DNA from: Streptomyces naganishii JCM 4654
GTDB lineage: Bacteria; Actinomycetota; Actinomycetes; Streptomycetales; Streptomycetaceae
Direction: 5' to 3'
DNA: 64,000 bases
NCBI RefSeq assembly: GCF_014650575.1
Contig: NZ_BMVF01000001.1
Span: 248,001 to 312,000, forward strand
Shown: positions 1 through 9,508 of the stretch, one piece after another
How the letters are laid out: every line of letters starts with the position of its first letter
Position numbering within the stretch: the first letter of the stretch is position 1
Made by a program: the position numbers and the translations under genes
The notes under the pieces: model-generated
Seen by the model: the letters and a program-made list of their open reading frames with translations, nothing else
Database searches by the model: none
Told to the model about the DNA's origin: nothing

Positions 1-466
<466 letters not shown>

Positions 467-667
467 TCAGCCTCCTTGGACGGCGGTCAGCACTTCCACA
501 CGGTCGCCCTCGGCGAGGACCGTGGCGGACCACCGCCCGCGCGGGACGACGGTCTCGTTGAGCGCGGCGGCCACCCCGGAGGGCGCCGCCGTCAGGGCGC
601 GCACGACGGCGTCGAGAGCGGTGCCGGGCGCGACGCGGCGCGGCTCACCGTTGACGGAGATGTTCAC
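467..667 (-). CDS. thiS: Sulfur carrier protein ThiS
   Basis: This is a 66-residue ubiquitin-fold sulfur carrier. Its C-terminal Gly-Gly (ends TAVQGG) is adenylated and turned into a thiocarboxylate that donates sulfur to ThiG. The N-terminus (VNISVNGEPR), the ALNETVVPR segment and the exposed diglycine end all match the family, and the length is normal. The start is GTG 667, overlapping the thiO stop by 4 nt (GTGA), which indicates translational coupling. A thiF-type adenylyltransferase is not present in the window and must be encoded elsewhere. Confidence 0.95.
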   Translation of the reverse strand: MNISVNGEPRRVAPGTALDAVVRALTAAPSGVAAALNETVVPRGRWSATVLAEGDRVEVLTAVQGG

Positions 668-1830
668 GCGGGCTGCTCCGAGAGGGCGGCGGCGCGAAAG
701 CGCCGGGGGGTGAAGGGGCGGGCCACGTCGGGCAGCTCGCCGGTGGTCAGCACCTGCGCCATCGCGTCCCCGGTGACCGGTGCGAGCAGCACCCCGTTGC
801 GGAAGTGGCCGGTGGCCAGCAGCAGCCCCTCCAGCGCGGCCGGGCCGAGCAGCGGCGCGTTGTCCGGGGAGCCGGGCCGCAGTCCCGCGCGGGTCTCCGT
901 CAGCGGCAGCTCGGTGATCCCGGGCACCAGTTCGTGCGCGTCCCGCAGCAGCTCGTACACCCCGCCCGCGGTCACCGTGGTGTCCCAGCCCAGCTCCTCG
1001 CTGGTGGCCCCGACGACCAGCTCGCCGTCCAGGCGCGGCACCAGGTAGACGTGGCTGCCGCGCACCACGGCCCGCACGGTGCGGCTCAGGAAGGGCGCGT
1101 ACCGGCGGGGCACGCTCAGCCGCAGCACCTGGCCCTTCACCGGCCGCACCGGCGGCAGCGCCTCGTCCGGCACGCCCGCCAGGCGCCCGCTGAGACTGCC
1201 GGCGGCCAGCACCACCTGCCCGGCCGAGGACGCCGTGCCGTCGCGCAGCACACAGCCCGTGGCCCGGCCGGCGGTGACCGTCAGCCGCTCGGCCCACTCC
1301 CGGTGGAAGACCACCCCCGCGCGCTCGCAGGCGGCCACCAGGGCGGCCGCGAGCCGGCGCGGGTCGATCTGGTGGTCGCCGTCCACCCGCAGCCCGCCGC
1401 GCACCCCCGGCGCGAGCATCGGCTCCAGGCGCCGGCACTCCCGCCCCGACAGCCACTCGGACTCCAGCCCCGACTCCCGCTGGAAGGCGTGCAGTTCACG
1501 CAGGTGGGCCCGGTCGTCGGTGTCCAGCGCCACGGCGAGCGTGCCGCAGCGGCGGTAGCCGAGGCCGTGACCGGTCAGCTCGGTCAGCTCGGCGGCGAAG
1601 TCCGGGTAGCGGGCGGCCGAGGCGAGGTTCAGACCGAGCAGCGTCTGCTCGCCGTAGTGCAGTTCGGTGACCGCCGCGAGCATCCCGGCCGCCACCTGCG
1701 CGGCCCCGCCGCCCGGCTCGGGGTCCGCCACGGTCACGGACAGTCCGCGCTGCGCCGCGCGCCAGGCCGTCACCAGCCCGATGATCCCGCCCCCGACGAC
1801 GAGGACGTCTGACGTACGTGAAGACGACAT
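664..1830 (-). CDS. thiO: Glycine oxidase ThiO
   Basis: ThiO is an FAD-dependent amine oxidase that converts glycine to dehydroglycine (iminoacetate) for thiazole formation in aerobes. The 388-residue protein opens with a Rossmann FAD motif, GGGIIG at about residues 13-18. It continues as a DAO-fold protein with a GHGLGYRRCGTL segment and a C-terminal GHFRNGVLLAP block that closes the FAD site. It is the first gene of thiO-thiS-thiG and lies directly downstream of a TPP riboswitch on the same strand, so thiamine pyrophosphate should repress it. The start is ATG 1830; the stop overlaps thiS. Confidence 0.95.
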   Translation of the reverse strand: MSSSRTSDVLVVGGGIIGLVTAWRAAQRGLSVTVADPEPGGGAAQVAAGMLAAVTELHYGEQTLLGLNLASAARYPDFAAELTELTGHGLGYRRCGTLAVALDTDDRAHLRELHAFQRESGLESEWLSGRECRRLEPMLAPGVRGGLRVDGDHQIDPRRLAAALVAACERAGVVFHREWAERLTVTAGRATGCVLRDGTASSAGQVVLAAGSLSGRLAGVPDEALPPVRPVKGQVLRLSVPRRYAPFLSRTVRAVVRGSHVYLVPRLDGELVVGATSEELGWDTTVTAGGVYELLRDAHELVPGITELPLTETRAGLRPGSPDNAPLLGPAALEGLLLATGHFRNGVLLAPVTGDAMAQVLTTGELPDVARPFTPRRFRAAALSEQPA

Positions 1831-1845
1831 GGGCGTCCAGCCCCT

Positions 1846-1936
1846 CCCTTCGCCGGCATGACCCGGATCAGGTTCGTACGGTCGGAGGCCGCCAGCCTCC
1901 CTCTCAGCCCGGTGCGTCCGGGCTCCCGCGAGTGCT
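1846..1936 (-). ncRNA. TPP riboswitch (THI element) controlling thiOSG
   Basis: Read on the minus strand, the segment carries the conserved TPP-aptamer blocks in order: GGGCTGAGAGGG (complement of about 1900-1912), GAACCTGATCCGGGT (about 1861-1875) and GCCGGCGAAGGGA (about 1847-1859). The flanking GGAGCCCGG can close stem P1/P2. It sits 15-105 nt upstream of the thiO start. Known THI elements in actinobacteria mostly act on translation by hiding the ribosome-binding site. No U-tract terminator is visible here, so translational control is the likelier mode. Confidence 0.95.
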
Positions 1937-1948
1937 TGTACGGTGGCC

Positions 1949-1978
1949 ACCCTAGCCCGCGCGGGAGCCCTCCCGTAA
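1949..1978 (-). promoter_or_regulatory. Putative thiO promoter
   Basis: On the minus strand a TTACGG box (complement of 1973-1978) lies 18 nt from TAGGGT (complement of 1949-1954). Transcription would start near 1942, just before the first conserved block of the TPP riboswitch, which is the expected geometry. The boxes were matched by eye to HrdB-type consensus. Confidence 0.5.
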
Positions 1979-2057
1979 GGCGGCCTCGCGCCACGGCGCG
2001 GCAGCCTCCGCCGGGCCGCGGGACGGGTGCTGTGGAGGAGGTCACCCCGCACGCCCC

Positions 2058-2087
2058 CTGACTGACGAATCGTCACTTGACTATGGT
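2058..2087 (+). promoter_or_regulatory. Leaderless promoter for the FAD oxidoreductase gene
   Basis: CTGACT (2058-2063), an 18-nt spacer and TATGGT (2082-2087) precede the GTG at 2094 by 6 nt. Transcription would therefore begin at or next to the start codon. No Shine-Dalgarno sequence is visible. This is the common TANNNT-plus-6/7-nt pattern of leaderless Streptomyces genes. Confidence 0.55.
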
Positions 2088-2093
2088 GATCAG

Positions 2094-3323
2094 GTGAGCG
2101 ACCAGACGCAGGAACAGGGCACGTCACAGCCGCGGCGCGTGGTCGTCGTGGGCGCGGGGATGGCCGGCGTGCAGACCGCGGTCGCCCTGCGCGAGCAGGG
2201 CTTCACCGGCACGGTGACGATGATCGGCGCCGAACCCCACCAGCCCTACGACCGGCCGCCGCTGTCCAAGGCCGTACTGCTCGGCAAGGCCGAGGGGTCC
2301 GCCTTCGACGTCGACTTCGAGGCGCTGGGCCTCGAACTGCGGCTCGGCTGCGAGGCGCTGGCCCTGCGCCCCGAGGCGCACGTCCTCGACACCTCCGCGG
2401 GACCGGTGCCGTACGACGTGCTGGTCCTGGCCACCGGCGCCGAACCGGTCCGGCTGCCGGGCACCGAGGGCGTGCCCGGGGTGCACCTGCTGCGCACCCT
2501 CGACGACGCCGAACGGCTGCGCCCGGTCCTCGCCGAGCAGCACGACATCGTGGTCGTCGGGGCCGGCTGGATCGGCGCCGAGTTCGCCACCGCCGCGCGC
2601 GGGGCGGGCTGCGCCGTCACGGTCGTGGAGGCCGCGGACCGGCCGCTGGCCGGGGCGCTGCCCGCCGAGGTCGCCGCCCCGATGACCGCCTGGTACGCCG
2701 ACAGCGGCACCGAACTGCGCACCCGCGCGCGCGTGGAGCGCGTCGAGCCCGGCGCGGTGGTCCTCGACGACGGCACGCGGCTGCCCGCGGGCGCCGTCGT
2801 CGTCGGCATCGGCGCGCGCCCCGCGACCGCGTGGCTGGCGGGCTCCGGCATCGCGCTCGGTGAGCACGGCGACGTCCTGGCCGACGACCACCTGCGCACC
2901 TCCGCGCCGCAGGTGTACGCGGTCGGCGACTGCGCCTCCTTCCCCTCGCGCCGGTACGGCGAGCGCCTGATGATCCACCACTGGGACAACGCCCTCCAGG
3001 GCCCGCGCACGGTCGCCGCCAACATCGTCGGCCCCGGCCCCGCGGTCTACGACCCGGTGCCCTACTTCTGGTCGGAGCAGTTCGGCCGCTTCGTGCAGTA
3101 CGCGGGCCACCACCGGCACGCCGACACCACCCTCTGGCGTGGCGACCCCACCGGCCCGGCCTGGACGGTGTGCTGGCTGCGCGAGGGCCGGCTCGTCGCC
3201 CTGTTGGCGGTCGGCCGGCCGCGCGACCTCGCCCAGGGCCGCCGGCTGATCGAGTCCGGCACGCCGATGGACGCCGGACTGCTCACCGACCCGTCGCGGC
3301 CCCTGAAGGCGGCCACGGCCTGA
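2094..3323 (+). CDS. NAD(P)/FAD-dependent oxidoreductase (ferredoxin reductase type)
   Basis: This is a 409-residue two-dinucleotide-fold flavoprotein. GAGMAG at residues 20-25 is the FAD site and GAGWIG at 156-161 is the NAD(P)H site. LVLATGA and YAVGDC (275-280) are the usual FAD-contact motifs, and the C-terminal third resembles the reductase dimerisation domain. The PYDRPPLSK segment is characteristic of rubredoxin/ferredoxin reductases of aromatic dioxygenase and P450 systems. No ferredoxin, dioxygenase or P450 gene lies nearby, so the electron acceptor cannot be named. The start is GTG 2094, probably leaderless. It is transcribed divergently from the thiamine operon and ends at a hairpin terminator. 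Confidence 0.88.
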   Translation: MSDQTQEQGTSQPRRVVVVGAGMAGVQTAVALREQGFTGTVTMIGAEPHQPYDRPPLSKAVLLGKAEGSAFDVDFEALGLELRLGCEALALRPEAHVLDTSAGPVPYDVLVLATGAEPVRLPGTEGVPGVHLLRTLDDAERLRPVLAEQHDIVVVGAGWIGAEFATAARGAGCAVTVVEAADRPLAGALPAEVAAPMTAWYADSGTELRTRARVERVEPGAVVLDDGTRLPAGAVVVGIGARPATAWLAGSGIALGEHGDVLADDHLRTSAPQVYAVGDCASFPSRRYGERLMIHHWDNALQGPRTVAANIVGPGPAVYDPVPYFWSEQFGRFVQYAGHHRHADTTLWRGDPTGPAWTVCWLREGRLVALLAVGRPRDLAQGRRLIESGTPMDAGLLTDPSRPLKAATA

Positions 3324-3326
3324 GCC

Positions 3327-3347
3327 CCCGCGCGGGTGCCGCGCGGG
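3327..3347 (+). terminator. Hairpin terminator after the oxidoreductase gene
   Basis: There is a perfect 9-bp inverted repeat, CCCGCGCGG / CCGCGCGGG, around a 3-nt loop, starting 4 nt after the stop codon. No U-tract follows, which is usual for Streptomyces terminators. Confidence 0.55.
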
Positions 3348-3424
3348 CCCGGGGCGGCCGCCGCGCCCCCCGGGTGGGCGGGCCCGGCTTCCGACTGTCA
3401 GTGGCAGATGGCAGGCTTGTTGCC

Positions 3425-3790
3425 GTGACCGAGATTGACGCAAAGATCGATGCTCTCGTCCCCGCCTGGCTCACCCTCCCCGACATCGCCGAACAGATGG
3501 GCGTCGAGGTGACGCGCGTGCGGCAGCTGGTCAAGGACGGCCAGCTGATCGCCGTACGCCGCGGGGAGAACCGCGCGCTGCACGTCCCCGCCGCCTTCAT
3601 CGACGGGGACAAGGTGGTCAAGGGCCTGTCCGGGACCCTGACCCTGCTCAGGGACGACGGCTTCACGGTCGAAGAGATGATCGAGTGGCTCTTCACCCCC
3701 GACCCGACCCTGCCCGGCACCCCCGCGCAGGCGCTCGGCGAGAATCGCGGCACGGAGGTGAAGCGCCGCGCCCAGGCGCTCGCCGTCTGA
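3425..3790 (+). CDS. Rv2175c-family DNA-binding protein
   Basis: The protein has 121 residues. An N-terminal winged-helix/excisionase-like helix-turn-helix (WLTLPDIAEQMGVEVTRVRQ, about residues 15-34) precedes the LIAVRRGENRALHVPAAFI wing. The C-terminal part (about 65-121; GLSGTLTLLRDDGF, then EEMIEWLF) matches the Rv2175c C-terminal domain. In Mycobacterium tuberculosis, Rv2175c is a DNA-binding substrate of the Ser/Thr kinase PknL; no kinase gene is visible here. The target DNA is unknown. The start chosen is GTG 3425, giving the family's usual length. The gene is monocistronic by position. Confidence 0.85.
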   Translation: MTEIDAKIDALVPAWLTLPDIAEQMGVEVTRVRQLVKDGQLIAVRRGENRALHVPAAFIDGDKVVKGLSGTLTLLRDDGFTVEEMIEWLFTPDPTLPGTPAQALGENRGTEVKRRAQALAV

Positions 3791-3975
3791 CCGCGACGAC
3801 CGCTTGGACGACCGCCTGATCGGAGCAACCGCCCGGTCAGGGCAATGGCGCCGGCCGGGGCAACCGCCAGGCCGGGGCGACCGTCCGGCGCCGGCCGCCG
3901 CGCCGTGGCCCCCGGGCCGCGGCCGGGCCGGCGCCCGGCCGCAACACCGCACAGCAGATCCGGGGGGAACCACCC

Positions 3976-4638
3976 ATGTCCGACGCCGCCACGGCCACCG
4001 CACGCGACCGCCTCGCCGGCGCCCTGCTCTACCTGTGCACGGACGCGCGCAGGCGCCAGGGCGACCTGCCCGGGTTCCTCGACGCCGTGCTGTCCGCCGG
4101 GGTCGACATCGTGCAGCTGCGGGACAAGGGCATGGAGGCCGCCGAGGAGCTGGAGCACCTGGAGGTCTTCGCCGACGCCTGCGCCCGCCACGGCAGGCTG
4201 CTCGCGGTCAACGACCGCGCGGACGTCGCCCACGCCGCCCGCGCCGGCGTGCTGCACCTCGGCCAGGGCGACCTGCCCGTCCCCGCCGCGCGGGCGATAC
4301 TCGGCGAGGCGGTCCTGATAGGCCGCTCCACCCACTCCGAGGCGGAGGCCGAGGCGGCCGCCGCGCAGGAGGGCGTGGACTACTTCTGCACCGGGCCCTG
4401 CTGGCCCACGCCCACCAAGCCCGGCCGCCCCGCGCCCGGCCTCGGCCTGGTCCGCCACACCGCCTCGCTGGGCACCGACCGCCCCTGGTTCGCCATCGGC
4501 GGCATCGACCTGGGCAACCTGGACGAGGTGCTGGCGGCCGGGGCCCGGCGGGTCGTCGTGGTCCGCGCGATCACCGAGGCCGAGGACCCCGGCGCGGCGG
4601 CGGCCGAGTTCGCCAGGTGGCTGCGGCAGGCGCAGTAG
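3976..4638 (+). CDS. thiE: Thiamine-phosphate synthase ThiE
   Basis: ThiE joins hydroxymethylpyrimidine diphosphate and thiazole phosphate to give thiamine phosphate. The 220-residue TIM-barrel protein has VQLRDKG (pyrophosphate and Mg2+ region), [19 protein letters not shown], the [14 protein letters not shown] loop and the C-terminal FAIGGID phosphate-binding motif. The start is ATG 3976 after a G-rich Shine-Dalgarno stretch. It lies about 2 kb from thiO-thiS-thiG on the opposite strand. No TPP riboswitch is seen in front of it, so its regulation may differ from that of the thiazole genes. Confidence 0.94.
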   Translation: MSDAATATARDRLAGALLYLCTDARRRQGDLPGFLDAVLSAGVDIVQLRDKGMEAAEELEHLEVFADACARHGRLLAVNDRADVAHAARAGVLHLGQGDLPVPAARAILGEAVLIGRSTHSEAEAEAAAAQEGVDYFCTGPCWPTPTKPGRPAPGLGLVRHTASLGTDRPWFAIGGIDLGNLDEVLAAGARRVVVVRAITEAEDPGAAAAEFARWLRQAQ

Positions 4639-4809
4639 GGCAGGCGGCTTACGGCGGGTGGAGTGCGACGGGTGAAGTGCGACGGGTGGGGTACGGCGTT
4701 CGCGTCTCGCCTGGTGGACGCCGGAGGGATGCCGACCGGCCCATAGCGGGCACCGGTGTCCGAAGGGTGGACAACAGGCCGACAATTCCGGCAAATTTCC
4801 GGTGCCCGG

Positions 4810-5768
<959 letters not shown>

Positions 5769-5824
5769 ACCGGCCGCACCCGCGTACGACACACTGCGTA
5801 GCGGTCACTGGGAGAGGGGCGTAC

Positions 5825-6838
5825 ATGGGCTGGACGGTCCTCTACATCGCGTTCGGAATCGTCGCGCTGTGGCTGCTCGGCGAGGTGCTGCTGCAGTACA
5901 AGGCGCGGCTGCGCTGGCGGCTGCTCGCCTTCGCCGGCTTCCTCGGCGTGGTGCTCGGCGTCCTCATGCCGTCCGTCATCGTCATCGGCCTGGGCGCGGC
6001 CGCGTTCGCGGTCGGCCAGACCTACGTCACGCTGTCCTTCCGCCGCGGCTTCGCGGCCGGCTGGGCGGTCCGGCACCCCGAGCGCGAGCCGGGCGCGGAG
6101 GGCAGCAAGCGCCGCCGCGGCAAGGGCGAGCGCCACGACCCGACCCTGGAGGTCTCCGACCTCGAGGCCGCCGAGCGGGCCCGGGCCGACGCGGACGGCA
6201 CGGACCCCGCGCAGGGCCACGACGGCCCGCCGTACGGCCACGACGACGACTACGACAACGACGACGTCTTCACCCCCGTCCGCCCCGCCGAGCCCACGGC
6301 CGCGGAGGCCACCGCCGTCTACGAGCCGCAGCCCCTGCCCGACGACACCGGCTCCTACGGCATCTACGGCGACCACACCCAGCAGACCGGCGCGCAGACC
6401 TCCTACGCGGGCGCGGCCCAGCCCCAGGACCAGTACGCCACCGCGGCCCAGGGCGCCGACCAGGCCTACGCCTACGACTACTCCGGCTACGGCCAGCAGG
6501 GCTACGGTTACGACACCACCGGCCAGCAGCAGTACGCCGCCTACTCCGACCCGTACACGGGCACGCAGAGCTACGGCACCGGTTCCTACGACACGTCCTA
6601 CGGCGGTCAGCAGGGCTACGCCCAGCAGGACTACGGCACCCAGGACCCGTACGCCACCGGCGGTTACGGCGGTCAGACCCCGGCCGGCGGGGTGTGGGTC
6701 CCGCAGCAGCGCAGCGACGAGACCTACGGCGGCGAACTGCCGCCCGAGCAGCAGGCCTACCCCTACCAGGGCAACGGCCAGGGGCAGCCCCAGCAGCAGC
6801 ACGGCGGCGCCGGGTTCGACGAGCAGTACCGTTTCTGA
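5825..6838 (+). CDS. Membrane protein with Tyr/Gly/Gln-rich low-complexity tail
   Basis: The protein has 337 residues. The first 80 hold two or three hydrophobic helices (about 4-20, 34-52 and 53-70) separated by basic residues. A charged linker with KRRRGKGE and an Asp-rich DDDYDNDD stretch follows. The last 170 residues or so are low-complexity, with recurrent YGQQGYG, GYGYD, SYGTGSYD and GYGGQ units. That composition recalls prion-like, phase-separating tails, but this is inference and no enzyme domain is recognised. The start ATG 5825 follows GAGAGGGG. It may be co-transcribed with metF (56-nt gap). Its function is unknown. Confidence 0.82.
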   Translation: MGWTVLYIAFGIVALWLLGEVLLQYKARLRWRLLAFAGFLGVVLGVLMPSVIVIGLGAAAFAVGQTYVTLSFRRGFAAGWAVRHPEREPGAEGSKRRRGKGERHDPTLEVSDLEAAERARADADGTDPAQGHDGPPYGHDDDYDNDDVFTPVRPAEPTAAEATAVYEPQPLPDDTGSYGIYGDHTQQTGAQTSYAGAAQPQDQYATAAQGADQAYAYDYSGYGQQGYGYDTTGQQQYAAYSDPYTGTQSYGTGSYDTSYGGQQGYAQQDYGTQDPYATGGYGGQTPAGGVWVPQQRSDETYGGELPPEQQAYPYQGNGQGQPQQQHGGAGFDEQYRF

Positions 6839-6848
6839 AGGCGCGGGC

Positions 6849-8366
6849 TCACTGGGAGCCGCGGAACTCCGGTCCCTCCACGATCAGTCCGGCCACCAGC
6901 GCGCCCGACATCCCGGCGTGCGGCAGCCCGCCCCCGGGGTGCGACCAGCCGCCCACGGTGAACAGGCCTTCCCAGCCGGTGGAGTTGGCCGGGTGCAGCA
7001 GCCGTCCCTGTGCCGCGGCGAGCGCCGGCGCGGGAACGGCGCCGCCCAGGGCGCCCGTGTCCCGCTCGACGTCGGCCGGGGTGCGGACCTCGTGCCACAG
7101 GACCCGCTCGCGCAGCCCCGGGACGGCTCGCCCGGCGACTTCGATCATCCGGTCGGCCTGCCGCCCCCAGTCCCGCGCGCCTGACCCGTCCCGGTCCGCG
7201 GGGAAGGCCGGGACCGTGGCCGTGAGCGTGACCGCCTCGTGCTCCGCGTCGGGGACGAGCTCCGGATCGTCCGGGCGCAGCACCGTGACCGTGGGCCGCG
7301 CGGGCAGGGCCGGGGCCGCCCCGAACAGCGCGTCCAGCTCGGCCTCGCGGTCCTCGGTGTGCACGACCGTCCGGTGCGCGGTGCCGCCGGGCCGCCCGCC
7401 GCGCAGCGCCAGCAGCACCGTCAGCCGGCTCGGCGCACCCGCCTGCGGCGCCACCCCGTGAGCCGGCCGGAGCGCCGCGCCGCCGGTCAGCCGGGCCAGC
7501 ACGGCGGGGGCCACCCCGGCCACCACGAAGTCCGCCCCGGCCGCTGTGCCGTCCGCGAGCTCGACGCCGGCGACCCGGCCGTCCTTCTCCGCGATGCCCG
7601 TGACCTCGGCGCCGAGGACGAACTCGACGCGGCGGGCCGTGCACCGCTCGTACACCGCGCGGGCCAGCTCGCGCAGGCCCCCGCGCACGTACCAGGTGCC
7701 GAAGGCGTGCTCCATGTAGGGCAGTACGGCCGCGCTCGCCGGGGCGGTGCGCGGGTCGAGGCCGTACGCCAGCGCGTGGCTCTCCAGCAGGGCGGCCAGG
7801 CGCGGGTCGCGCAGCTCCCAGGCTCCGGTCTCGGCGAGCGTGCCCGCCCGGCGGGTGCGCAGCAGGCGCCTGTGCGGGACCGCCGGATACGGCTCCCGCC
7901 CGGCCAGCACCTGCCAGTCGGGCCACAGCGGCTCCTCCAGCAGCGGCCGGCGGGTGCGGTCCCAGGCCTCGCGCGCCCGCACCAGGAAGTCGCCCCAGCG
8001 CCGGCCCGCCCCCTCGCCGAGCGCCTCGTCCAGCGCGGCGACGACTCCCGCGCGGGAGGCGTTCGGCAGGGACACCGCGGTGCCGTCCGCGAAGACGTGC
8101 CGCGAGGAGGGGTCGACCTGGACCAGCTCGACCACGTCCTCCAGGGGCTCCCTGCCGGTCTTGACGAACAGGTCGCGGTGGACCGCGGGCAGCGGGAGCA
8201 GGGCGGGGCCGGTGTCGAAGGCGAAGCCGTCCCGCTCGAAGCGGCGCACCGCTCCGCCGTAGGTGTCCCCCCGCTCGTACACCGTCACCCGGTGGCCCGC
8301 GACGGCCAGCCGGGCGGCAGCCGCCATCGCGCCCAGTCCCGCGCCGATCACCGCAATCCGTGCCAT
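6849..8366 (-). CDS. Phytoene desaturase-like FAD-dependent oxidoreductase
   Basis: The protein has 505 residues and an N-terminal FAD-binding motif (VIGAGLGAMAAAARLA, about residues 5-20). It also has the RRFERDGFAFDTGP segment common to CrtI/carotenoid desaturases and related amine-oxidase-fold enzymes. The C-terminal LFTVGGWSHPGGGLPHAGMSG block is the conserved FAD-closing motif. No other carotenoid genes (crtB, crtE) are adjacent, so the substrate is unknown. The start is ATG 8366. A possible -10, TAAAGT, lies 7 nt upstream on the minus strand, so the mRNA may be leaderless. It is convergent with the low-complexity membrane protein gene, with a 10-nt gap. Confidence 0.85.
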   Translation of the reverse strand: MARIAVIGAGLGAMAAAARLAVAGHRVTVYERGDTYGGAVRRFERDGFAFDTGPALLPLPAVHRDLFVKTGREPLEDVVELVQVDPSSRHVFADGTAVSLPNASRAGVVAALDEALGEGAGRRWGDFLVRAREAWDRTRRPLLEEPLWPDWQVLAGREPYPAVPHRRLLRTRRAGTLAETGAWELRDPRLAALLESHALAYGLDPRTAPASAAVLPYMEHAFGTWYVRGGLRELARAVYERCTARRVEFVLGAEVTGIAEKDGRVAGVELADGTAAGADFVVAGVAPAVLARLTGGAALRPAHGVAPQAGAPSRLTVLLALRGGRPGGTAHRTVVHTEDREAELDALFGAAPALPARPTVTVLRPDDPELVPDAEHEAVTLTATVPAFPADRDGSGARDWGRQADRMIEVAGRAVPGLRERVLWHEVRTPADVERDTGALGGAVPAPALAAAQGRLLHPANSTGWEGLFTVGGWSHPGGGLPHAGMSGALVAGLIVEGPEFRGSQ

Positions 8367-8813
8367 GCCCGCGACTTTATCGACCACCGCTGACAGTCCC
8401 CGCCCCGGCCCCGCTGACCAGCGCCTTTCCGACGCGGCGAGTACGCGGGCCCGGGGACGAACGCCCAGGGGTGAGTATCCGTACCTAGCCGGTGAGATGA
8501 GTACGCGCGCGGATGGGGGCGGGGCGGCGCGGACGGGAGAGTGGTGGCACGGGAAGGGGCGCGGCGCCGGCACCGCCGACACGGGGCGGCGGAACGGCGC
8601 GGCCCTCGACCGCTCCTTCCGCCGGCCCAGGCCGGCGGGAGCGAGACACGGGGGAACCCGTAGAACGACCGGACGGGGGCCCAACGGGGGAGAACCCGGG
8701 GGAGTACCGGGGACAACGGGGGGAGGCAGCGGCCCCGCGACGCCGACGGCGCCGCGGGGCCGTCCCGCGTTCCCCTCCCGGACACACCTCAGCGGGCGCC
8801 CCCGCCACACACC
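8367..8813. other. Intergenic region with a hairpin but no convincing gene
   Basis: About 447 nt lie between the desaturase start and the end of the tetR gene, both on the minus strand. Reading frames here are Arg/Gly/Pro-rich shadows without plausible starts. Two items stand out: a 10-bp inverted repeat (8730-8739 / 8753-8762) that could terminate the tetR transcript, and a pair of GAGTA-containing boxes around 8471-8503 that may belong to an upstream promoter. Nothing else is recognised. Confidence 0.4.
8730..8762 (-). terminator. Possible terminator downstream of tetR-type gene
   Basis: The arms CGGCCCCGCG (8730-8739) and CGCGGGGCCG (8753-8762) form a 10-bp stem around a 13-nt loop. It sits about 50 nt past the stop of the minus-strand regulator gene. 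No U-tract is present. Confidence 0.45.
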
Positions 8814-8825
8814 TCAGCGGGCGCC
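8782..8825. repeat. 19-bp direct repeat spanning the tetR 3' end
   Basis: The 19-nt word starting ACACACCTCAGCGG occurs at 8782-8800 and again at 8807-8825, identical in both copies. The second copy contains the stop codon and last codons of the regulator gene; the first lies just beyond. It looks like a short duplication of the gene's end. Confidence 0.85.
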
Positions 8826-9446
8826 GCTCACCCGCCCCTGGAGCAGCCGGGACAGCGCCGCGTGCACGTCGTCCAGGGAGCGCTCCGGCTGGAAGGACTT
8901 CCAGTCGAGCGCGGCCACCAGCACCATGCCCACCAGCGCCGCCGCGGTCAGCGGTACGTCGATCTCCTCGCTGAACTCGCCGCCCTCCACGCCCTCGCGC
9001 AGCACGCCCTCCACGACGGCGACCGCCTCCTGCCGCACCACCATGAGCGTGGACTGCCACGCCCGGTTGGTGCGCCACAGCTCGGCCACGTACAGCTGGG
9101 TGAAGGCCGGGTAGCGGTCGATGAAGACGAGCCCGGCCCGGACCATCGCGTCCAGGGCGTCGACCCTGGTGCCGCCCTCCCGCGCGGTGCGCTCCGCCGC
9201 CTCCCGCAGGGACGCGGTGAGCAGGCCCACGCCGTGCCGCAGCAGTTCCTCGAACAGCACGGACTTGCTCGCGAAGTTGTAGTACACCGTGCCCTTGGCG
9301 ACCCCGGCCCGCTCGGCGATCTCGTCCACGGTGGTGGCGGAGAAGCCCTGCTCGGCGATGAGCGTGACGGCCGCCTCGTAGAGCCTCTGCCGGGTGGCCT
9401 CGCGGCGGGTGCGGCCGCCGCCCGGCGTGGCGCTGCTGCTTTCCAT
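8814..9446 (-). CDS. TetR/AcrR-family transcriptional regulator
   Basis: The protein has 210 residues. Residues about 14-60 form the TetR DNA-binding domain: REATRQRLYEAAVTLIAEQG, then ATTVDEIAERAGVAKGTVYYNF with the recognition helix. The remaining helices form the ligand pocket, with no recognisable ligand signature. The start is ATG 9446. It lies downstream of, and on the same strand as, the YhgE-like exporter gene (62-nt gap) and the ABC ATPase gene, so all three may form one operon. The palindrome at 12411-12432 over the operon promoter is the likely binding site, which would give negative autoregulation. Confidence 0.93.
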   Translation of the reverse strand: MESSSATPGGGRTRREATRQRLYEAAVTLIAEQGFSATTVDEIAERAGVAKGTVYYNFASKSVLFEELLRHGVGLLTASLREAAERTAREGGTRVDALDAMVRAGLVFIDRYPAFTQLYVAELWRTNRAWQSTLMVVRQEAVAVVEGVLREGVEGGEFSEEIDVPLTAAALVGMVLVAALDWKSFQPERSLDDVHAALSRLLQGRVSGAR

Positions 9447-9508
9447 GGCCCCGATTCTCACAGCAACCGGCTCCTTCGAGGGGGCGGGAGGGGAGGTCGA
9501 CGGCGTGA

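Noticed and set aside
8513-8974. Small plus-strand gene in the 8367-8813 gap
   Set aside because: The frame is Arg/Pro/Gly-rich, lacks a ribosome-binding site and runs into the antisense of the tetR gene.
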